From positions 70,804 through 134,803 of the forward strand of contig JBARPC010000004.1 of NCBI GenBank assembly GCA_049642725.1: DNA of 64,000 bases, given 5' to 3'. This DNA comes from JAGLYZ01 sp049642725 (GTDB lineage Bacteria; Patescibacteriota; Minisyncoccia; Minisyncoccales; JAGMDC01). The notes under the pieces were generated by a model. It was not told the origin of the DNA, made no database searches, and saw only the letters and a program-made list of their open reading frames with translations. Position 1 is the stretch's first letter. Each line of letters starts with the position of its first letter. Both the position numbers and the translations under genes were made by a program. Below, piece after piece: positions 57,359 to 64,000 of the stretch.

Positions 57359-58039
57359 TCAAAACTTCTCCCCTTTGTATAACCACACTTTTACTCCTAT
57401 TACACCATAGGAACAATAAGCCCTTGCTGTTCCATAATCAATGTCTGCTCTTAATGTTTGTCTAGGAAGACGGCCATCTTTTAGCCATTCTCTACGTGCG
57501 ATTTGCGTTCCATTTAAACGACCGGAAACCTCCACTCTTACCCCTTTTATTTCTTTATTAGCCATAACTTTACTCAATGCTTGTTTCAATACTCTACGAT
57601 AAGGCATTCTTTTCTCGATTTGCTGAGCAATCCATTGAGCAATAATATTAGAATGTGCCCAAGGATTTCTAATCTCTCTGATTTCAATTCGTATTTCTTT
57701 TTTTATTTTATTTAATGCTGTTAATTTTTGATTAATAAGTGATTTATAGCTCTTAATAATTTCTTTCTCTAATCCTTTTTTAAGTTCTTCTGCTCCTTTG
57801 CCTCCACGACCAATAATAAAACCAGGTTTCGCGGTATTAATAATAATATTAACCTTGCCGGGAAATCTCTCAATTTCAATATTTTGGACTCCAGAATCCT
57901 TTAATTTTTCTTCTAAAAATTCTCTTATCACAAAATCCTCCTTCAGATATTGAGGAATACTCTTTTTAAACTGCCATCGAGAATCCCAATCACTTGTTTC
58001 TCTCAATCTATATGCTTTTGGATGCACTCTATGACTCAT
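57359..58039 (-). CDS. rpsC: Ribosomal protein S3
   Basis: 226-residue protein at the mRNA entry tunnel. It starts SHRVHPKAYRLRETSDWDSR, has the KH domain loop GFIIGRGGKGAEELKKGL and the C-terminal S3 signature GRLNGTQIARREWLKDGRLP. Complete. Three bases after rplV. ATG without SD. Confidence 0.95.
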   Translation of the reverse strand: MSHRVHPKAYRLRETSDWDSRWQFKKSIPQYLKEDFVIREFLEEKLKDSGVQNIEIERFPGKVNIIINTAKPGFIIGRGGKGAEELKKGLEKEIIKSYKSLINQKLTALNKIKKEIRIEIREIRNPWAHSNIIAQWIAQQIEKRMPYRRVLKQALSKVMANKEIKGVRVEVSGRLNGTQIARREWLKDGRLPRQTLRADIDYGTARAYCSYGVIGVKVWLYKGEKF

Positions 58040-58042
58040 AAT

Positions 58043-58540
58043 TTAAAATGCTTTTCGCCTGAATACTCTTTTTATATTTTGTGTTATTTTCGGCATATAT
58101 TTCTTCTTTGTAATTTTTGGTTTTGGCTTCTCTGTCTTAATAGCTGTTTCTCTCTCAATAACTTTCTCTTCTGTTTTTTTAATTTTTTTAATTTTTTTAG
58201 CTTCCTTTTTAATCTCGCTTAACTCTAAGGAAATATGAGAACTCTTTTTCTGAATTTCAGCAGCTCTTCCTCTTGATTGCGCATGCCATCTTTTTAGCTT
58301 CGGTCCCTCATCAACAAAAATCTTTGAAATATAAAGATTATCCTCTTCAAACTGGAGATTATCTTTAGCATTAGCTAAACTTGATTTCAAAAGTTTTAAT
58401 AACGGCTTAGAAGCTCTATTCGGCGTAAAATTTAAAATCCTTTGAGCCTGCTCAACTGATTTTCCCCTAATCAAGTCAACTACTAAACGGACTTTTCTCG
58501 GAGCAATATGAAGATATCGTAATTTCGCTGTAATAGCCAT
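58043..58540 (-). CDS. rplV: Ribosomal protein L22 with long C-terminal tail
   Basis: 165 residues from Met 58540 (MAITAKLRYLHIAPRKVRLV). The L22 core ends near residue 108 with GRAAEIQKKSSHISLEL; then a Lys/Glu-rich tail of about 55 residues is added. The core hairpin lines the exit tunnel. The longer ORF start (MLRES) lacks family support. Follows rpsS. No SD. Confidence 0.93.
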   Translation of the reverse strand: MAITAKLRYLHIAPRKVRLVVDLIRGKSVEQAQRILNFTPNRASKPLLKLLKSSLANAKDNLQFEEDNLYISKIFVDEGPKLKRWHAQSRGRAAEIQKKSSHISLELSEIKKEAKKIKKIKKTEEKVIERETAIKTEKPKPKITKKKYMPKITQNIKRVFRRKAF

Positions 58541-58578
58541 TGACTCACGTAACATTGTTATGTGTTATGTGTTATATG

Positions 58579-58896
58579 TTATGTGGATTTTTCTTTTTCT
58601 TTTTCCTGTTGTTTGGCTTTCATTTCCTGTTCTTTCTGTATTTTTCCTCCATGCCTTACAAATTTTTTTGTCGGAGCAAATTCACCTAACTTGTGTCCAA
58701 CCATATCCTCTGTAACTAATACTGGAATATGTTCTTTACCGTTATGAACACCAAAAGTAAAACCAACCATTTCTGGAGATACAGTGCAAGCTCTTGCCCA
58801 TGTTTTAATAATCATCTTGTCGCCTTTTTTGAACTTGCTTATTTTTTTTAATAATTTTTCGTCCACATATGGACCTTTTTTTAGTGATCTAGCCAT
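58579..58896 (-). CDS. rpsS: Ribosomal protein S19
   Basis: 105-residue head protein: ARSLKKGPYVDEKLLKKISK, then the 16S-contacting HNGKEHIPVLVTEDMVGHKLGEFAPT, and a short Lys/Glu-rich tail. Follows rplB by 20 bp. ATG without SD. Confidence 0.95.
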   Translation of the reverse strand: MARSLKKGPYVDEKLLKKISKFKKGDKMIIKTWARACTVSPEMVGFTFGVHNGKEHIPVLVTEDMVGHKLGEFAPTKKFVRHGGKIQKEQEMKAKQQEKEKEKST

Positions 58897-58916
58897 GTTT
58901 TTTTAATTTTTTAGGT

Positions 58917-59783
58917 TTATTTCTTCTTCTCTCTCCTTCTAATTATCAACTTATCTGTCCATTTTTTCTTTCTTGTTTTCTTTCCTAACGCTGGCTTTCC
59001 CCAAGGCGTTTTCGGATGTTTCATTCCAATTCCAGTTCTTCCTTCTCCGCCTCCATGAGGATGGTCAACCGGATTCATTGCTGACCCTCTAACATGCGGT
59101 CTCCTGCCCTTATAACGGCTCCTGCCTGCTTTTCCTATTTTAACATATCTATATTCAGGATTTGAAACAATTCCTATTGAAGCAAAACATTCCATTGATA
59201 CTTTTCTAATTTCAGAAGAAGGAAGAACAAGATGCGTGTATCCTCCTTCTTGGGCCAAAACTCTTGCTGTAGTACCTGCTCCTTTTACAATAAGTCCTCC
59301 TTTATTCGGTTCAAGCTCAATATTATAAACTAGAGTACCTATTGGAATATTTTTTAATTTCATTCTATTTCCCGGCTTAAATTCTCCTTTGTCTGAAATA
59401 ACAACCACATCATCTATTTTTAATCCCTGAGGAGCCAAAATATATCTTTTTTCTTTACCCCCCATCACTTTTCCCTGAAAAGTGGTGGAGGGTTTATCTT
59501 CATACTCTAAAAGAGCAATAAAAGCAGAGCGGTTAGGATCATATTCTAAGGCCACAACTTTTGCCGGAATATTAATTTTTTCTTGACCAAAATCAATATG
59601 GCGATATATTCTCTTTACCCCGCCGCCTCTATGCCTTATAGTAATTCTCCCCTGTAAATTTCTTCCTCCTCTTTTCTTTAATGCTGAAATCAAGCCTTTT
59701 TCAGGTTTTTTCTTATTTAATTGAGAAGATTCAACCTTAGTCATTCCTCTTCTTCCTGGTGTTGTTGGCTTATATGATTTCAT
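58917..59783 (-). CDS. rplB: Ribosomal protein L2
   Basis: 288-residue protein from Met 59783 (KSYKPTTPGRRGMTKVESSQ). The ORF is open 60 codons further upstream, but that part is repeat-derived sequence and does not match L2. Key peptidyl-transferase region block is MNPVDHPHGGGEGRTGIG, and the C-terminus is GKKTRKKKWTDKLII. The 181-bp gap to rplW holds a GC-rich hairpin element (59835-59955). ATG without SD. Confidence 0.94.
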   Translation of the reverse strand: MKSYKPTTPGRRGMTKVESSQLNKKKPEKGLISALKKRGGRNLQGRITIRHRGGGVKRIYRHIDFGQEKINIPAKVVALEYDPNRSAFIALLEYEDKPSTTFQGKVMGGKEKRYILAPQGLKIDDVVVISDKGEFKPGNRMKLKNIPIGTLVYNIELEPNKGGLIVKGAGTTARVLAQEGGYTHLVLPSSEIRKVSMECFASIGIVSNPEYRYVKIGKAGRSRYKGRRPHVRGSAMNPVDHPHGGGEGRTGIGMKHPKTPWGKPALGKKTRKKKWTDKLIIRRREKKK

Positions 59784-59834
59784 AAATCTACGAATTACGA
59801 ATAAATACGAATATACTAATAATATAAGCGAAAC

Positions 59835-59955
59835 AATATAACTTTTAAGAGCTTCCGCAGCCGAGTGGGCTTGGTTCAAGCGCAGCGAGAGAGCGAGGCG
59901 AGGACTGAATGAGCGAGCGCGTTGGGCGAGCGAATGTCTCTTAAAAGTTGTATTG
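59835..59955. repeat. GC-rich hairpin element between rplW and rplB
   Basis: Ends ACTTTTAAGAG and CTCTTAAAAGT are inverted repeats (about 59839-59851 and 59937-59951). The interior is rich in GCGAGCG-type repeats and differs in composition from the rest of the operon. Confidence 0.6.
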
Positions 59956-59964
59956 CTGAGCAAT

Positions 59965-60408
59965 TTATCTTGGCAATAATTCTATCTTTTGGCCTTCTTT
60001 TATTTTTACAATTGCTTTTTTGTATCCTTTTTTCCAACCAACAATTCTGCCTCTCATCTTTTTCTTCCTGGGAACATTAATAATTCTAACATCTAAAACA
60101 TCAATTTCATAAATACCTTCTACTGCTTTTTTAATTTCTTTTTTGTTTGATTTAGAAAAAACCCTGAAAATATATTTATTTTCTTTACTTAAATCAGTCG
60201 CTTTTTCAGAAATATGAGGTTGCTCTAAAACTTTCCAAGACAAATCTATCTTCTTTCCTTTGTACTCCACAGCTTTTTTTACTTTCTTCTCTATTTTTTC
60301 CCCCTTGCCCGCCGTAGCTTCAGTAGAAGCAGGTTTCTTTTTTTTAATAATCTTAGGTTTCTCTTCAACTGTTTTCTTATGTTTTTTTAAAAAATCTAAA
60401 ATACTCAT
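59965..60408 (-). CDS. rplW: Ribosomal protein L23 with extended N-terminus
   Basis: 147 residues. The first 50 are a basic tail that includes PASTEATAGKG (about 26-36), coded by an in-frame palindromic repeat (60308-60333). The L23 core then has LEQPHISEKATDLSKENKYI and NVPRKKKMRGRIVGWKKGYK. L23 docks trigger factor and SRP at the tunnel exit. Follows rplD by 11 bp. ATG without SD. Confidence 0.93.
   Translation of the reverse strand: MSILDFLKKHKKTVEEKPKIIKKKKPASTEATAGKGEKIEKKVKKAVEYKGKKIDLSWKVLEQPHISEKATDLSKENKYIFRVFSKSNKKEIKKAVEGIYEIDVLDVRIINVPRKKKMRGRIVGWKKGYKKAIVKIKEGQKIELLPR
60308..60333. repeat. In-frame palindromic repeat in rplW
   Basis: CCCGCCGTAGCTTCAGTAGAAGCAGG, a diverged member of the GTAGCTTTAGCGAAG family. 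Confidence 0.5.
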
Positions 60409-60419
60409 AAACTTATATG

Positions 60420-61049
60420 TTACATTTTAAACGTTTCTTTTATTACCTCAATTGATTTTTTTGGCATTATTAAATATTTATAATTTAAAATATCCAGACA
60501 ATTTAATTCTTTTGCCTGAATTATTGCTAATTTAGGAATATTTCTGGCTGATAAAATTACATTTTTATCTATTTTGGGCAAGGTAATTAAAGTACTTTTT
60601 TCTTTACAAGGAAGCTTTTTAAAAATTTCTACCATTAATTTTGTTTTTTGTTTTTCTATTTTTAAATCATCTATGACAACCAATTCCTTATCTTTAAGTT
60701 TTTGGCTCAAAACCATAAATAGCGCCTTTCTTTTCATTTTCTTGGGAATTATCTTTTTAAAATCTCTTTCTTTGGTCGGACCAAAGGTTACACCTCCTCC
60801 TCTCCATAAAGGCGAACGAATAGAACCTGCTCTTGCTCTACCAGTGCCTTTCTGTCTCCACGGCTTCCTCCCCCCTCCTTGAACCTCACTCCTGTCTTTA
60901 GTATGAGCACTAACCTGCCTCCGATTTGCCATTTGGGAAACAACCACCTGATGAACTAAATCAGGACTAAAAGCAACCTCAAATATCTCAGATGGCAATT
61001 CCGTTTTTCCGACTTCCTCTCCTTTTTGATTGTAAATATCTATTTTCAT
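60420..61049 (-). CDS. rplD: Ribosomal protein L4
   Basis: 209 residues from Met 61049 (KIDIYNQKGEEVGKTEL). The open frame extends 26 codons upstream through a REP palindrome and into rplC, which has no L4 similarity. The tunnel-loop block RRQVSAHTKDRSEVQGGGRK and GTGRARAGSIRSPLWRGGG are present. L4 also regulates the S10 operon in E. coli; no such leader is proven here. No SD. Confidence 0.94.
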   Translation of the reverse strand: MKIDIYNQKGEEVGKTELPSEIFEVAFSPDLVHQVVVSQMANRRQVSAHTKDRSEVQGGGRKPWRQKGTGRARAGSIRSPLWRGGGVTFGPTKERDFKKIIPKKMKRKALFMVLSQKLKDKELVVIDDLKIEKQKTKLMVEIFKKLPCKEKSTLITLPKIDKNVILSARNIPKLAIIQAKELNCLDILNYKYLIMPKKSIEVIKETFKM

Positions 61050-61061
61050 AATCAACTTTTG

Positions 61062-61074
61062 GAGAACAGTTCTC
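61062..61074. repeat. REP core palindrome between rplC and rplD
   Basis: GAGAACAGTTCTC without outer stem extension, in the 28-bp gap between rplC stop and rplD start. Confidence 0.65.
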
Positions 61075-61077
61075 GAA

Positions 61078-61677
61078 CTACCCTCTAATTTCAAGAAGTG
61101 TACCACGATGGCCTGGGACAGCCCCATTCACGGCCAGTAAATTATTTTCTTTATCAATTTTTATTATTTTTAAATTCTTAACTGTCACTCGCTCGGCGCC
61201 CATTCTACCAGGCATTTTCCTTCCCTTAATAACCCTTTCTGGAAAAGAACTTCCTACTGAACCTAATGTTCTTTGCTCATGCTTAACGCCATGAGTAGCG
61301 TTTCTTCCATGAAATCCCCATCTTTTCACCGCGCCCTGAAATCCTTTTCCTTTAGAAATTCCAGAAATTTTTACCTTGTCCTCCTCTTGAAAAATAGAAA
61401 CATCAATCTTATCCCCTATTTTTAGTTTTTGTTCATTGTTTTTTGTTCTTTGTTCTCTAATATGCCTAAATTCTTTTCCTTTCATTGTTTTTTTTATCTT
61501 CTTTTTTTTAGTTATTTTTTTAAAACCAATTTGAACTGCTTCGTATTTATCTTTTTCCTTATTCTTTACTTGAGTAACATAACAAGGTCCGGCTTCAATT
61601 AAAGTCACCGGAATAACCTTTCCTTTTTTATTAAACATCTGTGACATTTCTAATTTTTTTCCTAAGATAAACTTCAT
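61078..61677 (-). CDS. rplC: Ribosomal protein L3
   Basis: 199 residues from Met 61677 (KFILGKKLEMSQMF); ATGs at 61686 and 61716 are open but add no family sequence. The tip region is AVKRWGFHGRNATHGVKHEQ, followed by GSVGSSFPERVIKGRKMPG, typical of L3. An attenuator-like terminator hairpin (61693-61720) lies just before the start. First gene of the L3-L4-L23-L2 series. No SD. Confidence 0.94.
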   Translation of the reverse strand: MKFILGKKLEMSQMFNKKGKVIPVTLIEAGPCYVTQVKNKEKDKYEAVQIGFKKITKKKKIKKTMKGKEFRHIREQRTKNNEQKLKIGDKIDVSIFQEEDKVKISGISKGKGFQGAVKRWGFHGRNATHGVKHEQRTLGSVGSSFPERVIKGRKMPGRMGAERVTVKNLKIIKIDKENNLLAVNGAVPGHRGTLLEIRG

Positions 61678-61689
61678 AGTAATCATAGA

Positions 61690-61721
61690 ATTAAAAATGT
61701 CGGGATAACCCGACATTTTTT
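61690..61721. terminator. Terminator hairpin in the rplC leader
   Basis: AAAAATGTCGGG-ATAA-CCCGACATTTTT, a perfect 12-bp stem with T-tracts on both sides, between rpsJ and rplC. It could end the tuf-rpsJ transcript or act as an attenuator for the S10 operon. Confidence 0.75.
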
Positions 61722-61836
61722 AGGCTATTTCCCTAAATTAATTTTATTAAAATATAAATATTTTAGAAAGAAAAACCATATTTTATGATATAAATATACG
61801 AATATTTATAAAGGATTGATAAATTCGTTGATAATA

Positions 61837-62175
61837 TTACATCTTGATTTCAATTTCTACGCCAGCTGGAAGGGTTAAACTGGTTAAAGCATCAACGACT
61901 TTCGGATTAGGATTAAGAATATCAATCAACCGTTTATGAATTCTCATTTCAAACTGCTCCCGGCTGTCTTTATGGATAAAAGAAGCCCTATTGACTGTAT
62001 ATTTATGTATTTCAGTCGGCAAAGGAATGGGTCCATAAACTTCAACACCATAGCGTAGAGCCGCCTCAACAATCTGTCGAGCGCTATTATCAATAACCTT
62101 ATGGTCATAAGCCCACAACTTAATGCGAAGCTTGGACTTAATTTCTTCTTCAACTGCTTTCTTTTTGACAACCAC
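61837..62175 (-). CDS. rpsJ: Ribosomal protein S10 (NusE)
   Basis: 112-residue protein with LRIKLWAYDHKVIDNSARQI, GPIPLPTEIHKYTVNRASFIHK and a normal C-terminus; about ten extra residues precede the core. S10 is also NusE, which with NusB binds boxA. It lies 34 bp after tuf and is separated from rplC by a terminator hairpin and 115 bp of very AT-rich DNA. No SD. Confidence 0.95.
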   Translation of the reverse strand: MVVKKKAVEEEIKSKLRIKLWAYDHKVIDNSARQIVEAALRYGVEVYGPIPLPTEIHKYTVNRASFIHKDSREQFEMRIHKRLIDILNPNPKVVDALTSLTLPAGVEIEIKM

Positions 62176-62209
62176 GTTTATTTTTAACTTTTAAATTTCT
62201 ACTTTTAAC

Positions 62210-63409
62210 TTACTTAATGATCTTCGTTACTACCCCTGCCCCTACGGTCTTGCCTCCCTCCCTGATAGCAAATCTTTGCTTTTCTTCAAGAGCAATTGGA
62301 GCAATTAATTTAACTTTTAGATTAACAGTGTCTCCGGGCATAACCATTTCTGTCCCTTCCGGTAAAACAACATCCCCGGTAACATCAGTCGTTCGAATGT
62401 AGAATTGCGGCTTATAACCGGCAAAGAAAGGAGAATGTCTTCCACCTTCTTCCTTGGTTAAAACATAAATTTCACCGTCAAATTCAGTATGAGGAGTAAT
62501 ACTGCCGGGCTTTGCTAAAACTTGTCCTCTCTCCACCTCTTCTTTCTTGAGGCCGCGAAGTAAAACTCCGACATTATCACCGGCTCTTCCTTCATCAAGC
62601 ATCTTGTTAAACATTTCCACGCTCACTGCCACTGTTTTCTGCGTAGGTTTAAAACCAACGATTTCTACTTCGTCATTTGAATGAACTATTCCTCGCTCAA
62701 TCCTGCCAGTAGCAACAGTTCCTCTTCCAGCAATAGAGAAAACATCTTCAACTGCCATTAAAAATGGTTTATCAATGTCCCGAGTTGGTTCAGGAAAGTA
62801 ATCATCTACTGCTTTGACTAAATCCAAAATCGGTTTGGCTGCTTCATCATCAGCTGACTTTGCATCAAGCGCTTTAATAGCTGAACCGCGAATAACTGGA
62901 ATTTCATCTCCTGGAAATTCATATTTCTTTAAAAGCTCTCTTACCTCTGAATCAACTAAATCAATTATTTCAGGGTCATCTACGGTATCACATTTATTCA
63001 AAAATACTACTATATGAGATAATCCTACTTGGCGAGCAAGCAAAATATGCTCTCTGGTTTGAGGCATAACACCATCAGCAGCCGAAACAACCAAGATTGC
63101 TCCATCCATTTGAGCGGCACCGGTAACCATATTTTTAATATAATCAGCGTGGCCAGGACAATCAATATGCGCATAGTGCCTCTTTTCTGTTTCATACTCT
63201 AAATGGGAAATATTAATAGTTAAACCACGCGCTTTTTCTTCTGGAGCAGAATCAATCTGCTCTACTGCTTTCTCCGATGCTTTAAAGCCTTTTAATCCTA
63301 AAACATGCAGGATAGCTGCTGTAAGCGTGGTTTTACCATGGTCTACGTGACCAATAGTACCAATATTAAGATGAGTTTTTCCTCTTTCAAATTTTTCTTT
63401 CTCAGCCAT
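62210..63409 (-). CDS. tuf: Elongation factor Tu
   Basis: 399-residue GTPase delivering aminoacyl-tRNA. GHVDHGKTTL (P-loop, about 19-28), DCPGHADYIKNM (G3), NKCDTVDD (G4) and the effector ARGLTINISH are all present, with domains II and III complete. It heads a tuf-rpsJ unit. The promoter region has TTGACT and TATAAT-like boxes around 63500-63540 at a 15-bp spacing. The leader is an unusual 8-bp-periodic array of ATGs (63414-63480). No SD. Confidence 0.97.
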   Translation of the reverse strand: MAEKEKFERGKTHLNIGTIGHVDHGKTTLTAAILHVLGLKGFKASEKAVEQIDSAPEEKARGLTINISHLEYETEKRHYAHIDCPGHADYIKNMVTGAAQMDGAILVVSAADGVMPQTREHILLARQVGLSHIVVFLNKCDTVDDPEIIDLVDSEVRELLKKYEFPGDEIPVIRGSAIKALDAKSADDEAAKPILDLVKAVDDYFPEPTRDIDKPFLMAVEDVFSIAGRGTVATGRIERGIVHSNDEVEIVGFKPTQKTVAVSVEMFNKMLDEGRAGDNVGVLLRGLKKEEVERGQVLAKPGSITPHTEFDGEIYVLTKEEGGRHSPFFAGYKPQFYIRTTDVTGDVVLPEGTEMVMPGDTVNLKVKLIAPIALEEKQRFAIREGGKTVGAGVVTKIIK

Positions 63410-63413
63410 AAAT

Positions 63414-63480
63414 CATTTAAACATTTTAACATTTTAACATTTTAACATTAATTCTTGTTAATATGTTAGCATGTTAGCAT
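63414..63480 (-). repeat. 8-bp periodic ATG array in the tuf leader
   Basis: On the minus strand ATG begins at 63480, 63472, 63448, 63440, 63432, 63424 and 63416, in 8-bp steps (units AACATGCT and AAATGTTA). Most start tiny ORFs of 3-5 codons, such as ATG TTA AAA TGT TAA. All lie before the real tuf ATG at 63409. Confidence 0.75.
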
Positions 63481-63554
63481 GTTGTTATAAGACTATATTA
63501 TTTATTATATTAAAAACAAAAAAAAGTCAAGGTCAAGGTTTTTATTAAGGGTTT

Positions 63555-63881
63555 CTAAACCGGCAAATCCTCAATCTTTAACGATTCTTCTGTTTGAGGA
63601 GATGTTTCTTCTGCTGTTTCTGAATATTCTCTATTATCCTCTGAACTAAATTCTTGATTTGGATTATTTATTTTCTGGTTAATCTCTGTTTTTACTTCTT
63701 CAGCATTTTCTTCTTTTTCAAAAAGAGGACTTGTTTTTTCTGAAGAACTTTTCGTAGTATTACCTATTATTTTCTTATAGTCATCAAAACCCATTATCAT
63801 TAATACTGGTTCCCCATTTTCTACAATAATAAACTTGCCTCCATCAATCTTTATTAAATTTTTGATTTCATTGAGTTCCAT
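63555..63881 (-). CDS. Phd/YefM-like antitoxin N-domain with acidic tail
   Basis: 108 residues. The first 40 (ELNEIKNLIKIDGGKFIIVE, then MIMGFDDYKKIIG) resemble the Phd/YefM dimerisation fold, and the rest is an acidic, Ser/Glu-rich, probably disordered tail. It lies 43 bp downstream of a HicA-like gene on the same strand. It might be an antitoxin or a stand-alone regulator; the family call is tentative. A toxin partner of the Doc/YoeB kind is not visible. No SD. Confidence 0.5.
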   Translation of the reverse strand: MELNEIKNLIKIDGGKFIIVENGEPVLMIMGFDDYKKIIGNTTKSSSEKTSPLFEKEENAEEVKTEINQKINNPNQEFSSEDNREYSETAEETSPQTEESLKIEDLPV

Positions 63882-63924
63882 AATGGTTTTATATTAGCAA
63901 ACTTCTCTTAAAAAATCAAATTTT

Positions 63925-64000
63925 TATTTCTTTTTTATCGCCTGCACAATTTCCTCTTTAGTAATCCCAGCTTCTCCGATAATATTTTTTATCGTGCCTT
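63925..64000 (-). CDS. HicA-like toxin, C-terminal fragment (runs off the window)
   Basis: The last 24 codons of a gene that continues beyond base 64000: GTIKNIIGEAGITKEEIVQA then IKKK and stop. The GT-(L/I)-x(2)-I-(L/I)-x(2)-AG-(I/L)-(T/S)-x-E-E pattern matches the C-terminus of HicA/YcfA mRNA interferases. The rest of the protein, including the catalytic His, cannot be seen here. Confidence 0.5.

Noticed and set aside
59784..59963. N-terminal extension of L2 by 60 residues
   Set aside because: The extra codons lie in a repeat-like hairpin island and do not resemble L2; MKSYKPTTPGRRG is the family start.

Overview
The window looks like a chromosomal stretch of a Candidate Phyla Radiation (Patescibacteria, probably Parcubacteria-like) bacterium. 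The DNA is AT-rich. Housekeeping genes are tightly packed and mostly lack Shine-Dalgarno (SD) motifs. The spc ribosomal operon has no rpmD between rpsE and rplO. The 16S rRNA gene carries a group I intron and diverges in universally conserved segments. EF-Ts and RF1 are short, and TGA is used as a normal stop (cysS). No prophage, CRISPR array or plasmid backbone was seen.

Layout. 1-5001: yjbQ, a tRNA, dnaX, a GtrA-like membrane protein, then a + strand cysteine unit: a leader peptide with six consecutive Cys codons, an attenuator, tRNA-Cys, cysteine synthase and cysteinyl-tRNA synthetase. 5016-9036: two unknown small genes, dnaB-recR, a secreted unknown protein and rplU. 9038-15104: rmuC, then four genes around a TraG/VirD4-like ATPase. 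15212-20571: a REP-associated (RAYT) transposase flanked by its palindromes, two Na+/Ca2+ exchanger paralogues and a P-type ATPase. 20655-24334: a small acidic ORF, tRNA-Glu and a dcw fragment (mraZ-rsmH-ftsL-ftsI). 24532-27312: NAD salvage and phosphorylation (pncA, pncB, nadK). 27442-31587: a large Calx-beta surface protein. 31820-36174: the 16S gene, an odd nested tRNA locus, a small membrane protein, tsf and rpsB. 36233-40713: two unknown genes with twin leaders, rpmE, a short RF1, a lytic transglycosylase, rplY and ferredoxin. 40819-45132: a gluconeogenic set (class I aldolase, FBPase, PEP synthase). 45191-49185: NYN nuclease, SGNH hydrolase, small exporter, galT, a glycosyltransferase and an unknown gene. 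49349-63409: the S10/spc ribosomal cluster with secY, adk, map and tuf. The end holds a Phd-like antitoxin and the C-terminus of a HicA-like toxin.

The strongest finding is the cysteine attenuator at about 2425-2605. Its promoter, poly-Cys leader ORF, antiterminator and terminator are spaced as a ribosome-mediated attenuator requires, and it sits in front of tRNA-Cys, cysK and cysS. Second, the 16S 3' end lacks the CCTCC anti-SD core, although about ten accessory genes carry GGAGG-type SD motifs while ribosomal and other core genes have none. Several of these SD-bearing genes also have boxA-like leader motifs like the one in the 16S leader. Third, a tRNA-like scaffold is interrupted by a complete tRNA-Thr enclosed in a 13-bp stem.

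Small dispersed palindromes are another theme. RAYT/REP palindromes, a CCCTGTTAAAT-ended element, a GTAGCTTTAGCGAAG-type palindrome and a spc-operon intergenic element occur between genes and, in several cases, in frame inside genes (RAYT itself, a glycosyltransferase, the P-type ATPase, PEP synthase, S2, L23 and the surface protein).
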